Source: Candidatus Borrarchaeota archaeon | GTDB lineage: Archaea; Asgardarchaeota; Sifarchaeia; Borrarchaeales; Borrarchaeaceae | NCBI GenBank assembly: GCA_016840645.1 | Contig: JAEORY010000012.1 | Location: 1-22,682, forward strand | Direction: 5' to 3' | Length of the DNA stretch: 22,682 bases | Shown here: in pieces, positions 14,582 to 21,741 of the stretch | Layout of the letters: each line of letters begins with the position of its first letter | Numbering within the stretch: position 1 is the first letter of the stretch | The notes under the pieces: generated by a model | Database searches by the model: none | Told to the model about the DNA's origin: nothing | What the model saw: only the letters and a program-made list of their open reading frames with translations | Position numbers and translations under genes: made by a program

Positions 14582-16915
14582 TTGAGGAAAAGAGCAGAAA
14601 TACATGTTACAGGCGTTGTGCAGGGAATTGGGTTCCGTCCATTTATTTATCGATTAGCACACAGACTAGGTTTAAAGGGATATGTTTTAAACCTAGGTGA
14701 CGCTGGAGTTGAAATCGTTGTTGAGGGAGAAAAAGAAAGAATTGATTTTTTTTGTGATGCAATAAAAAAGGAAAAACCTGCTCTTTCGAGAATTGAAAAG
14801 TTCCAAATAAAATGGACGCCTTTTGCTGGAGATTTTGATTCATTTATTATAAGGAGAAGCAGTAAGAAGAAAGGATCACCAAAGGGTGCGGTCTTTCCAC
14901 CAGATATTGCGATCTGTAATGACTGTCGAAAGGATATTTTTGATAAAAACTCTCGTCGCTACAATTATCCTTTAATTAGTTGTACGAATTGTGGTCCAAG
15001 ATTTAGTGTTATTGAGAGTTTACCTTATGATAGAGAAAGAACTTCAATGAAGGAGTTTCCTCTTTGCGAATCTTGTGTTAAAGAATTCACAGATCCTACA
15101 ACTAGATGGCTAAATGCACAGACAATGGCATGTCCAATCTGCGGACCGCATGTTAGTTTATATGGTAAGAATGGTACATTGATAGAAGCTAAAGATTCAA
15201 TAGAAGTTGCTGCTCGTCTTATTTCCGAAGGATATGTTCTAGCTATCAAAGGAATTGGTGGTATTCATCTTGCAGTTAAAACAAGCGAAGATGAGCCTGT
15301 TCTTAAACTCAGAAAACGTAGAAAAAAATCAAATAAACCTTTTGCCGTTATGAGCGCCAATCTAACTACCCTTGAGAAATTTACTATTCCAACATCTCTA
15401 GAACGGAAATTACTTTCATCTTTTCAGAGGCCTATAGTAGTGCTTAAAAAAAGAACACCTCCTGTTTTACCAGAAGAAATATCTCCTGGTCTTGATACAA
15501 TTGGAGTAATGTTACCCTATTCAGGGATTCATTATTTACTCTTCAAGCATTTAGATGAATATGCTCTCGTTATGACAAGTGCTAATCAACCTAGCGAGCC
15601 AATGTTCATTCAAAATGAAAAGGCCATTAGTAAGTTAGGGAATATTGTTGATTACTTTTTACTTCATAATAGACAGATCTTTCAAAGAAATGATGACTCT
15701 GTTGTAAAAATTGTTGCGCAGAATGAAACATTTCTTAGAAGGAGCAGAGGATATGTCCCGGAATATATATCTCTCCCCTTTAAAGACATAAACGCTATTG
15801 GTGTAGGACCTGAAACGGATGTTACAGCAACAATTATTAAATCCGATAAAGCATTCATGTCACAGCATATAGGAGATGTAGACAATCTAGCAACACTAGA
15901 CGCTTTAAGAAAGACGATTAGTCACTTTTTAAATCTGCTTAATCCAGAGAATATAGATGTCATATGTTGTGATCTGCATCCTAATTTTCTAACAACTAGA
16001 TATGCAAAAGAACTATCATCTGAATTTAATTGTGAATTAATTCCTGTTCAGCATCACGATGCCCATCTTAAGGCACTTATGGTAGATATGAAAATATCTG
16101 AGCCCATAATTCTTATCGCAATTGATGGCTTTGGTTATGGAGCCTTTGATGAACAGGCTTGGGGAGGAGAAATTCTTGAAGGTGATCTAAGATCATTTAC
16201 AAGACCTGGAAGTCTAAAACCGCAACCAATGCCGGGAGGGGATATATCCACGTACTATCCATGCAGAATGCTAGGAAGTTCTTTGTATAGTGAAATTGGT
16301 AAAGACGGAGTTCGAAATCTTCTGAGAACTTATTGCAATCAAGGATTTAAGCATGGAAATCGAGAAATAGATGTTATGTTGAAACAGTTGGAACAAAATA
16401 TTAATACACCTATGACTACTAGCACAGGGCGTTTTCTTGATGCAGTTTCTGCGCTTTTAAATATTTGTCAATTTCGAACTTATGAGGGGGAACCTGCAAT
16501 TAGATTAGAAGCCATTGCACGGGAAGGTACGCCAGTAAAACTACCTATAGAAGACTATATTCAATATAAGAAGGGTCGAATCCTCTTAGATACATCAAAA
16601 ATCCTTCTAAATCTGGTAAAATTAAAAGAGACAGGGACATCAATAAAAAACATAGCCAGCACCGCACAATATGTTATCGCCAAAGGTCTATCTGACATAG
16701 CAGTTGAGATTGCAAAGGAAAAAGGAATTGATGTAATTGGCGTTAGCGGAGGAGTTGCCTATAACGATTTCATTGTAAGAACTATCAAAGAGAACGTCAT
16801 TCAAGGTAATATTAAATTCATACAACATAAACGTATTCCTCCAGGAGATGGAGGTATCTCTATCGGACAAGCAATTGCTGGTGCAACAAAACTTCAGAAA
16901 GGTGCACATTCTTAA
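14582..16915 (+). CDS. hypF: Carbamoyltransferase HypF, [NiFe]-hydrogenase maturation
   Basis: HypF makes carbamoyl-adenylate from carbamoyl phosphate and ATP and passes the carbamoyl group to HypE, the source of the cyanide ligands of [NiFe] hydrogenases. In order (numbered from ATG 14558): an acylphosphatase domain with VVQGIGFRPF (Arg27) and Asn45; two zinc fingers with Cys120, 123, 142, 145, 170, 173, 192 and 195 at family spacing; a YrdC-like domain with KRRKKSNKPFAVM and TSANQPSEPM; and a Kae1-like domain with VQHHDAHL, DGFGYGAFDEQAWGGE, GVSGGVAYND and PPGDGGISIGQA. HHDAH replaces the usual HHHAH but keeps the outer His pair. TTG 14582 has GAGGAG six bases upstream and follows a TATA box, so 777 residues is likelier than 785. 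No hydrogenase or other hyp gene is in view. Confidence 0.95.
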   Translation: MRKRAEIHVTGVVQGIGFRPFIYRLAHRLGLKGYVLNLGDAGVEIVVEGEKERIDFFCDAIKKEKPALSRIEKFQIKWTPFAGDFDSFIIRRSSKKKGSPKGAVFPPDIAICNDCRKDIFDKNSRRYNYPLISCTNCGPRFSVIESLPYDRERTSMKEFPLCESCVKEFTDPTTRWLNAQTMACPICGPHVSLYGKNGTLIEAKDSIEVAARLISEGYVLAIKGIGGIHLAVKTSEDEPVLKLRKRRKKSNKPFAVMSANLTTLEKFTIPTSLERKLLSSFQRPIVVLKKRTPPVLPEEISPGLDTIGVMLPYSGIHYLLFKHLDEYALVMTSANQPSEPMFIQNEKAISKLGNIVDYFLLHNRQIFQRNDDSVVKIVAQNETFLRRSRGYVPEYISLPFKDINAIGVGPETDVTATIIKSDKAFMSQHIGDVDNLATLDALRKTISHFLNLLNPENIDVICCDLHPNFLTTRYAKELSSEFNCELIPVQHHDAHLKALMVDMKISEPIILIAIDGFGYGAFDEQAWGGEILEGDLRSFTRPGSLKPQPMPGGDISTYYPCRMLGSSLYSEIGKDGVRNLLRTYCNQGFKHGNREIDVMLKQLEQNINTPMTTSTGRFLDAVSALLNICQFRTYEGEPAIRLEAIAREGTPVKLPIEDYIQYKKGRILLDTSKILLNLVKLKETGTSIKNIASTAQYVIAKGLSDIAVEIAKEKGIDVIGVSGGVAYNDFIVRTIKENVIQGNIKFIQHKRIPPGDGGISIGQAIAGATKLQKGAHS

Positions 16916-16954
16916 AGAGAGATATAAATGAAATGGTTAAAAAGTACAATCTTT

Positions 16955-16974
16955 ATTCAATAGCTTTATTGAAT
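16955..16974 (+). terminator. Perfect 8-bp hairpin downstream of hypF
   Basis: ATTCAATA-GCTT-TATTGAAT lies 40 bases after the hypF stop. There is no T-run, so the role as terminator is only probable. Confidence 0.35.
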
Positions 16975-17168
16975 GGTTGAAAGTTGAGAGATTAGAAGTT
17001 CTTTTTCTGAAATACCCGATCTGCGAAGATAATATAAGAATCTGGAATCTTTGACTATAGACAAAGCATTTAAATGAAGTATATCTATAACGATCCGAAT
17101 TTCTTATCTATAGAGCCTTTCGAGCTTAGGTATCAGATATGACAGAAACCAATTCAAGAGGTGTAAGT

Positions 17169-17438
17169 ATGGCAGATGAAAACACTGTGTTCGTAGGTCA
17201 TAAACCAGTGATGAACTATGTCCTTGCATGTGTTACTCAGTTAAACCGAGGCGCAGGCGATATTACCATAAAGGCTAGAGGCCGTGCAATTAGCAGAGCA
17301 GTTGATGTAGCTGAAATCTTAAGAAAACGTTTCATGCCAGAAGTGGGCGTCAAAGATATAAGGATTAGCACAGAACAAATAAACACATCTGAAGGCGCAA
17401 GGAACGTAAGTGCAATGGAAATAATCATTGGAAAATAA
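17169..17438 (+). CDS. albA: Alba, DNA/RNA-binding chromatin protein
   Basis: Alba dimers coat DNA and RNA in many archaea. From ATG 17169 the protein has 89 residues, the usual size. Family marks are [38 protein letters not shown] and the C-terminal strand [10 protein letters not shown]. In the nucleic-acid loop the usual K16-K17 pair (GKKP) is His-Lys here, so the lysine whose acetylation lowers DNA affinity in Sulfolobus is absent. ATG 17169 has GAGGTG at 17158-17163; an ATG ten codons upstream (17139) has no such site. TATA-like ATTTAAAT near 17068 may be its promoter, and a T-rich terminator follows. It is monocistronic and convergent with the Cgi121 gene. Confidence 0.95.
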   Translation: MADENTVFVGHKPVMNYVLACVTQLNRGAGDITIKARGRAISRAVDVAEILRKRFMPEVGVKDIRISTEQINTSEGARNVSAMEIIIGK

Positions 17439-17463
17439 CTAAATTTGAAGGTTCTTTGAGGCC

Positions 17464-17479
17464 TTTTTTTCTTTTTTTC
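17464..17479 (+). terminator. T-rich terminator after alba
   Basis: Two T-runs (TTTTTTTCTTTTTTT) follow a short AAGG/CCTT dyad some 25 bases after the alba stop. Oligo-T is the standard archaeal termination signal. Confidence 0.65.
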
Positions 17480-17524
17480 CGTAATCTTACTTCCCCTAAA
17501 TGAGGGACTGTTTGGATTTGTAAA

Positions 17525-18157
17525 TTAGAAATGAAGAAATGCAAGTCGTTCGAGTATAAGTTTTACTAAAGCATTTTTTTGATCGTCCCATGTATTGTTT
17601 GAAATGAGTGTTTCAATTTCGATATCTGATACATCGAAAGTCGTTTTTATTCTATTGAACTTCGATTCATCAATGTCCAAAACACTCAAGTCTAATTTAC
17701 CGCCTAAATAACTATAAACCTCCTCTGCAACGGATTCAATATTCTCTGGAGAAGTTCCTACTAGTAATAATGCACAATTCTTAGTCTTTGGCTTAAGTCC
17801 TAGAACTTTTACTGCAAGTTTTATCTGTCTTTGACAAGATGCATATATGAGAGATTCAATTGCTAACGATTTTGAGATATTACGAGAATACAAGAATGCT
17901 TTGATTCCGTGGAGAGTTGCAAAAAATAGATGTTCCCATGTGGCAATCAAATCACTATCAAAAAGTTGGATTGTGGCATTTTCAGAATTCCCCAGCCTTG
18001 TTATCTTTCCTAATAATTTGTCTATATTGAAAGGCTTTATACCTCGAAAGCCAGTCACTCCAACAAATTTAAAATGTAAATAATTAACCTCTAAAGACTT
18101 GATCAAGACATTTTTAGAATTCATCAGAGACCACATTATTAATTTGAAAACACTCAA
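17525..18157 (-). CDS. KEOPS complex subunit Cgi121
   Basis: Cgi121 (TPRKB in eukaryotes) is the tRNA-binding subunit of KEOPS, which with Kae1, Bud32 and Pcc1 places threonylcarbamoyl on A37 of tRNAs reading ANN codons. The diagnostic core is QLFDSDLIATWEHLFFATLH, then SKSLAIESLIYASCQRQIKL and the strand CALLLVGTSPENI. The length of 210 residues is longer than a typical 150-180, partly because of the start chosen. TTG 18157 is the longest frame; ATG 18136 and ATG 18124 are alternatives, and none has a clear ribosome site. It is divergent from the phosphoribosyltransferase gene with about 60 bases between, so the two promoters overlap. It is convergent with alba. No other KEOPS gene is in the window. 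Confidence 0.85.
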   Translation of the reverse strand: MSVFKLIMWSLMNSKNVLIKSLEVNYLHFKFVGVTGFRGIKPFNIDKLLGKITRLGNSENATIQLFDSDLIATWEHLFFATLHGIKAFLYSRNISKSLAIESLIYASCQRQIKLAVKVLGLKPKTKNCALLLVGTSPENIESVAEEVYSYLGGKLDLSVLDIDESKFNRIKTTFDVSDIEIETLISNNTWDDQKNALVKLILERLAFLHF

Positions 18158-18217
18158 TATGCCCGAATTAAAAGAGTTAACATCAGAAGATAAATTAGGA
18201 ATTCTGGAGGAATGTAT

Positions 18218-18802
18218 TTGGTGGAGTTCGTTACACCTTCATGGGACGAAATATATGATATAACTATCGAATTATATGAAAAACTATTACAAGATGGGTT
18301 CTTTCCTGATATTATTGTGGGGGTAGCAAGAGGAGGTTGGGTTCCTGCACGATTACTTTCTGATTTTTCAGAAAATAAGCTAACAGCGAATATGAAGATT
18401 GAATTCTATGCCGATATTAATCAAACTGAAGAAAAACCAAGAATTGTTCAACCCATCTCTGAATCAGTTGAAAATAAAAAGGTACTATTATGTGATGATG
18501 TAGCCGATACTGGTGAGAGTCTTTTGGTAGCCATTGACCATATGAAAGAAGCTGGTGCATCAGAGGTACGTGTAGCGGCCCTCTACATGAAGCCTTGGAG
18601 TAAATGCAACCCGGATTACTGGATCCTTGAAACCGATAAATGGATAGTTTTTCCTTGGGAACGTAGAGAAACTATCACAAAACTCTATATGTCATTAAAG
18701 GATGAAAATAAGCCTTTAGATATTATTAAAAAGGAACTGATGCGAACGAATATCGAAGAGAAATATATCGAGAAATACCTTAAGTGGATTCAAAAGAGTT
18801 AA
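18218..18802 (+). CDS. Purine phosphoribosyltransferase (Gpt-like)
   Basis: This type I phosphoribosyltransferase joins a purine base to PRPP in nucleotide salvage. The PRPP loop is VLLCDDVADTGESLLVA, with the Asp-Asp pair and TGES. The pyrophosphate loop is VGVARGGWVPARLL. A C-terminal hood ends with KWIVFPWERRET, the aromatic stretch that stacks on the base in Gpt-like archaeal enzymes, and a helical tail. I expect hypoxanthine, guanine or xanthine as substrate; which one cannot be read. TTG 18218 is chosen because GGAGG lies seven bases upstream; the ATG at 18212 is only two bases from that site and GTG 18221 is a third option, so the length is about 194 residues. The PRPP synthetase gene lies 2 kb downstream. 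Confidence 0.88.
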   Translation: MVEFVTPSWDEIYDITIELYEKLLQDGFFPDIIVGVARGGWVPARLLSDFSENKLTANMKIEFYADINQTEEKPRIVQPISESVENKKVLLCDDVADTGESLLVAIDHMKEAGASEVRVAALYMKPWSKCNPDYWILETDKWIVFPWERRETITKLYMSLKDENKPLDIIKKELMRTNIEEKYIEKYLKWIQKS

Positions 18803-18830
18803 TTCTAGTTAGTTAGAAGTTATTCCGTAT

Positions 18831-18872
18831 TTAATTGAAATAAAATTGTGCCAAATATATTATTTCAATTAA
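18831..18872 (+). repeat. Perfect 13-bp inverted repeat
   Basis: TTAATTGAAATAA (18831-18843) and TTATTTCAATTAA (18860-18872) are exact reverse complements across a 16-base loop. It lies about 30 bases after the phosphoribosyltransferase stop and may act as a bidirectional end structure between it and the minus-strand small genes. Confidence 0.6.
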
Positions 18873-18963
18873 GAGATGAGTGCTACTAACAAGATTCATA
18901 GGGGTATTTGACAGAAAATGGAAAGGCGGTTAGTTGCGTCCTTCCTAAAAATATATTCATTAC

Positions 18964-19119
18964 CTACTCGTTACTACCTTTTCTATATTTTATGAATTCT
19001 GCCGTCATAACTAATATTGCGGCTATGAGTCCCCTATCTCGGGAAGCATCACTCTCTCCTTCTAGTAATTTTATCATAGCCTTCCATTTCGTTAATGCAT
19101 CTATGTACACCTGAGCCAC
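18964..19119 (-). CDS. 51-residue small protein, unknown
   Basis: This gene is read from GTG 19119 on the minus strand, with GGAGG seven bases upstream (GGAGG-ATTATAC-GTG). The product begins MAQVYIDALTKWKAMI and continues as an amphipathic helical protein, with GESDASRDRGLIAAILVMTA as its second half and a charged end KYRKGSNE. The composition is protein-like, with alternating charged and hydrophobic residues, and the opposite-strand frame at 18908-19114 is its shadow. No family is recognised. It follows the 77-residue unknown gene and the pilin-like gene on the same strand. The strong ribosome site is the main support. Confidence 0.5.
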   Translation of the reverse strand: MAQVYIDALTKWKAMIKLLEGESDASRDRGLIAAILVMTAEFIKYRKGSNE

Positions 19120-19172
19120 GTATAATCCTCCATGTGCGTAAACTACATTGATTACATAAACCTTATAATTAT

Positions 19173-19406
19173 TTATAAAATTACGGAGTTATAAAAACTA
19201 TTCGTTACTTTATAATAACTATCAATCTTCCCAACTAGAAGACCAGCCTTAAGGTTATCAGGCTGTGCGCTTGTCACCGAGTTCAATACATGCTTCATTA
19301 ATACTGTTTTCTTTAGTATTTCGACAGTCTTGAAGGATTTTATCCCGCTGTGCTTGAAAAGGTCATGGATCTGTGACCATGTACGGTAAGGACCGCTCTT
19401 TTTCAA
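19173..19406 (-). CDS. 77-residue unknown protein, possible winged helix; start uncertain
   Basis: The frame ends at 19173. The segment GPYRTWSQIHDLFKHSGIKS and the following helix KTVEILKKTVLMKHVLNSV have the look of a small helix-turn-helix or winged-helix protein. Third codon positions are richer in G and C than in neighbouring genes. TTG 19406 is the only standard start; the frame is open further up to about 19472 (reading LSQLSPQHDRGLSQ and then VEEYIEPH), and GAGGAG lies about 15 bases before the TTG, too far for a normal site. The gene may be truncated at its 5' end or start at a rare codon. It is in the same frame as the pilin-like gene upstream, separated by one TGA. Function unknown. 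Confidence 0.4.
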   Translation of the reverse strand: MKKSGPYRTWSQIHDLFKHSGIKSFKTVEILKKTVLMKHVLNSVTSAQPDNLKAGLLVGKIDSYYKVTNSFYNSVIL

Positions 19407-19439
19407 ATGAGGCTCTATGTACTCCTCAACTTGTGAGAG

Positions 19440-19459
19440 CCCCCTATCGTGTTGAGGGG
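19440..19459 (+). repeat. String resembling the TnpB-element left-end hairpin
   Basis: It matches 16 of 20 bases of 5370-5389, with CCCCC at one end and GTTGAGGGG at the other. The interior pairing is poorer than in the element. It may be a relic of an insertion or a chance similarity. Confidence 0.3.
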
Positions 19460-19472
19460 ATAATTGACTTAA

Positions 19473-19658
19473 TCAACGAAATTCACTCCAAAGATTGGCC
19501 AATTCTTGGTATAGTTCCGATGTTGATGCTCCAGTCCAATTAAAGATGTCAAATATTAAACTAATTACCAATGCAAACATAAGAATTGCCATCCCAATTA
19601 GCATTACCTCTTCAATCAAAGGCGAGCCTTTTTTGTTTCTAAAAAACTTTTTTATCAT
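19473..19658 (-). CDS. Small type IV pilin-like protein with class III signal peptide
   Basis: This 61-residue protein starts at ATG 19658, with GAAGGA six bases upstream. The N-terminus FRNKKGSPLIEEVMLIGMAI has a basic stretch, a Gly cleavage point (KKG then SPLIE), Glu at +5 and then a hydrophobic helix of about 20 residues, which is the class III signal of archaeal pilins and archaellins cut by prepilin peptidase. After the helix comes a short tail NWTGASTSELYQELANLW. It would insert in the membrane and assemble in a pilus-like filament or act as a minor pilin. No assembly ATPase or platform gene is in the window. It lies divergent to the TRAP-beta-like gene with about 300 bases between. 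Confidence 0.65.
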   Translation of the reverse strand: MIKKFFRNKKGSPLIEEVMLIGMAILMFALVISLIFDIFNWTGASTSELYQELANLWSEFR

Positions 19659-19965
19659 TTTCTTTCCTTCTCTATTTTATTTTGGTTTTTTAAACAGTAC
19701 TTTGGGAAGGATTCCGTATCAAAGTTTTCTCTTGCAAAGAACAAGTAGATATAAAAACCTCGCTACTTTTTCCTAACTTGCCAATCTATTTGCAATCACG
19801 TCCATCTGTCCATAACAAAAAATGTATGATAAAATCATAATTTATTTGTTTTAGAAAACGAGGTCTCCTCGCCGATAAAGTTAAATAGGGATAGATTTTC
19901 AGTCCCTTCCAATATAGTACCACCATTTAAGTTGTAAGGATAAAAATAAACAAGGAATTTCACAA

Positions 19966-20529
19966 ATGGTGAGAGAAATTATTAATCCTAAGAAGTTAGC
20001 ACTGTTGACTGTTTTGTTGCTATGTGTGGCAATTCTTTCTGTAAATACAACCACCGCACTCCAATATCAACAAAATAATGGAGTTAATGTTGAGAAAACT
20101 GTTAGTGAAGAACTCATAGGTACAGGCGACAGATTAAATGTAACGGTCACTATAAACAATGAAAACTCGTTACCAATACAAAACGTTGAGTTAATTGACA
20201 CCGTTCCAGACGCATTTCTTGTAGTTTCGGGCTCTTTAATTGAATTTTGGTCTAGTATTGATGCATTTAAAAGCATTAACCACACTTACATCCTTGAAGC
20301 ACGGAGTTCAGGCAATCATACGCTAGAAGCTGCTGAAATCAATTTCGAATTAAGTGGAGAAAGTTTTACTGTGCGTTCTAATACGATTGAAATTAGCATT
20401 GAAACGAAATTATGGACACCTCCTCAGGGATCAATTGAAAATCCATCAGCAATATTTTTAGGAGTATATATTTTGCCTGTAATAGGTTTAATCATTGGGA
20501 TAGTTATTATCGCCCGAAAAAAAAGTTGA
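19966..20529 (+). CDS. TRAP-beta-like membrane-anchored Ig-fold protein
   Basis: The topology is signal peptide (residues 1-31, hydrophobic 11-26), an outside beta-sandwich at about 38-145, and a C-terminal helix (162-183) with basic end ARKKS. Three sequons at Asn58, Asn105 and Asn117 fit an N-glycosylated exported domain. The domain's pattern (TGDRLNVTVTINN, then VELIDTVPDAFLVVSGSLIE, then INHTYILEARSSGNHTLEAA) resembles human SSR2, where VELSDD...FGIVSGMLNV and VSHTVVLRPLKAG occupy the same places; order, spacing and topology agree. SSR2 is part of the TRAP complex at the Sec translocon. Alternatively it is a generic DUF11-like surface protein. AAGGA lies nine bases before ATG 19966. A terminator follows. 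Confidence 0.55.
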   Translation: MVREIINPKKLALLTVLLLCVAILSVNTTTALQYQQNNGVNVEKTVSEELIGTGDRLNVTVTINNENSLPIQNVELIDTVPDAFLVVSGSLIEFWSSIDAFKSINHTYILEARSSGNHTLEAAEINFELSGESFTVRSNTIEISIETKLWTPPQGSIENPSAIFLGVYILPVIGLIIGIVIIARKKS

Positions 20530-20574
20530 CAGAAACCTATCACGAGAGAGAAATAATAATCCCTTAAAGAAATG

Positions 20575-20596
20575 AAGGGCATGTTACCGCCCTTTT
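20575..20596 (+). terminator. Terminator after the TRAP-beta-like gene
   Basis: AAGGGC-ATGTTACC-GCCCTT forms a perfect six-pair stem, followed by TTTTAT, 45 bases after the stop codon. Confidence 0.6.
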
Positions 20597-20794
20597 ATAA
20601 GCCACAATAGTCCAGTTGATTTATACTCCCTTTAGCTTCAGAGTTTTGTTCTAAACATAGTTTTTATGCAGATACATCTAATTAAAAAATCAGAAAGAAT
20701 AAAGATAGACAATGACAACGATTTTAAAAGGAATTCTTTCTGGAAAGAGTCAAAATTCATCAAGAATAATATGATCAACTAATGAGGGTTCAAT

Positions 20795-21670
20795 ATGATT
20801 ATAATACCTGGCCCTGCGTCACAGATTTTAGGATTTAAAATTGGAAAGTTGCTAAAAGCAAAAGTAGTGCCTTTGGACTATAAGCGGTTTCCAGATGGGG
20901 AAGCATACATAAGAATCGATGGAAATATTCAAGATGAGCATGTGGCGGTTGTTCAATCTACATTTCCTACTGATCCGCATCTTATTGAACTTTTTTTGCT
21001 TCTAGATACAGTAAAGGAATTAGCTGCATCTAAAATAACTGCAATCGTTCCATATCTTGCCTATGCACGACAAGATAAAAGATTCAGACCTGGAGAGGCA
21101 ATAAGTATAAAGACAATTATCCGCTTGATTGAAAATATTGGCGTGGACGAACTTTATACGATTAATATTCACGAAGAGGCAGTATTGAGTGAATTTAAAA
21201 TGCCAATAGTCAATCTAAGCGCTATGACTGCTATTGGAACTTATCTAAAAAAGTATGATTTGAAAGACCCATATATTGTATCTCCTGATCAAGGAGCAGA
21301 ATTCTTGGCAAAAGAAGTTGCAGAAACACTCCGTGCAGATGTTAGTAGCTGCTTCAAAAAAAGAGATCTTATTACTGGAGAAATCGAAACAGAAGCAGTA
21401 AAACTTGATGTTAAAGGGCGTGATACGGTTATTGTAGACGATATTATTTCAACCGGTGGTACAATTGTAAATGCTGCGAAAATGTTAAAGACACAAGGGG
21501 CGCGAAGGGTTTTTGTAGGAGCAACACATGCTTTGCTTATCCAAAATGCACGAACGCGTATCATGCAGGCACAAGCAGAAGAAATTATTGGAACAGATAC
21601 CGTTCTAAACGAAGTAAGTAAAATCTCTGTTGCACCACTCATCGCAAATGCCTTTGCTAAGTATTTATAG
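20795..21670 (+). CDS. prs: Ribose-phosphate pyrophosphokinase (PRPP synthetase)
   Basis: Prs makes PRPP from ribose 5-phosphate and ATP, feeding purine, pyrimidine, histidine and tryptophan synthesis and base salvage. The 291-residue protein matches the short archaeal form. Visible motifs are FPDGEAYIRI near the start, VVQSTFPTD, the catalytic loop YARQDKRFRPGEAISI, NIHEEAVL, SPDQGAEFLA and the ribose-phosphate-binding loop VIVDDIISTGGTIVNAAKML. All key residues are present. ATG 20795 has GAGGG at 20784-20788 with good spacing. It is followed after 71 bases by trm-G10 on the same strand, possibly co-transcribed. The nearby Gpt-like enzyme consumes its product. Confidence 0.96.
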   Translation: MIIIPGPASQILGFKIGKLLKAKVVPLDYKRFPDGEAYIRIDGNIQDEHVAVVQSTFPTDPHLIELFLLLDTVKELAASKITAIVPYLAYARQDKRFRPGEAISIKTIIRLIENIGVDELYTINIHEEAVLSEFKMPIVNLSAMTAIGTYLKKYDLKDPYIVSPDQGAEFLAKEVAETLRADVSSCFKKRDLITGEIETEAVKLDVKGRDTVIVDDIISTGGTIVNAAKMLKTQGARRVFVGATHALLIQNARTRIMQAQAEEIIGTDTVLNEVSKISVAPLIANAFAKYL

Positions 21671-21741
21671 GGCATTATGAAACAATTATAATCTCCAGGT
21701 TAAGACGCAATATTTGAATAATTGTCAAAGAAATGGTCTCA

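Noticed and set aside
18908..19114. 68-codon plus-strand frame
   Set aside because: It is antisense to the 51-residue minus-strand gene, which has the better ribosome site and a more protein-like product.
19495..19776. 93-codon plus-strand frame over the pilin-like gene
   Set aside because: It is a shadow of the minus-strand pilin-like gene, which has a class III signal and a good ribosome site.
19814..19850. AT-rich dyad TATGAT-AAA-ATCATA with outer AACAAA/TTTGTT
   Set aside because: Such dyads are common by chance in sequence this rich in A and T; there is no link to a gene end or start.
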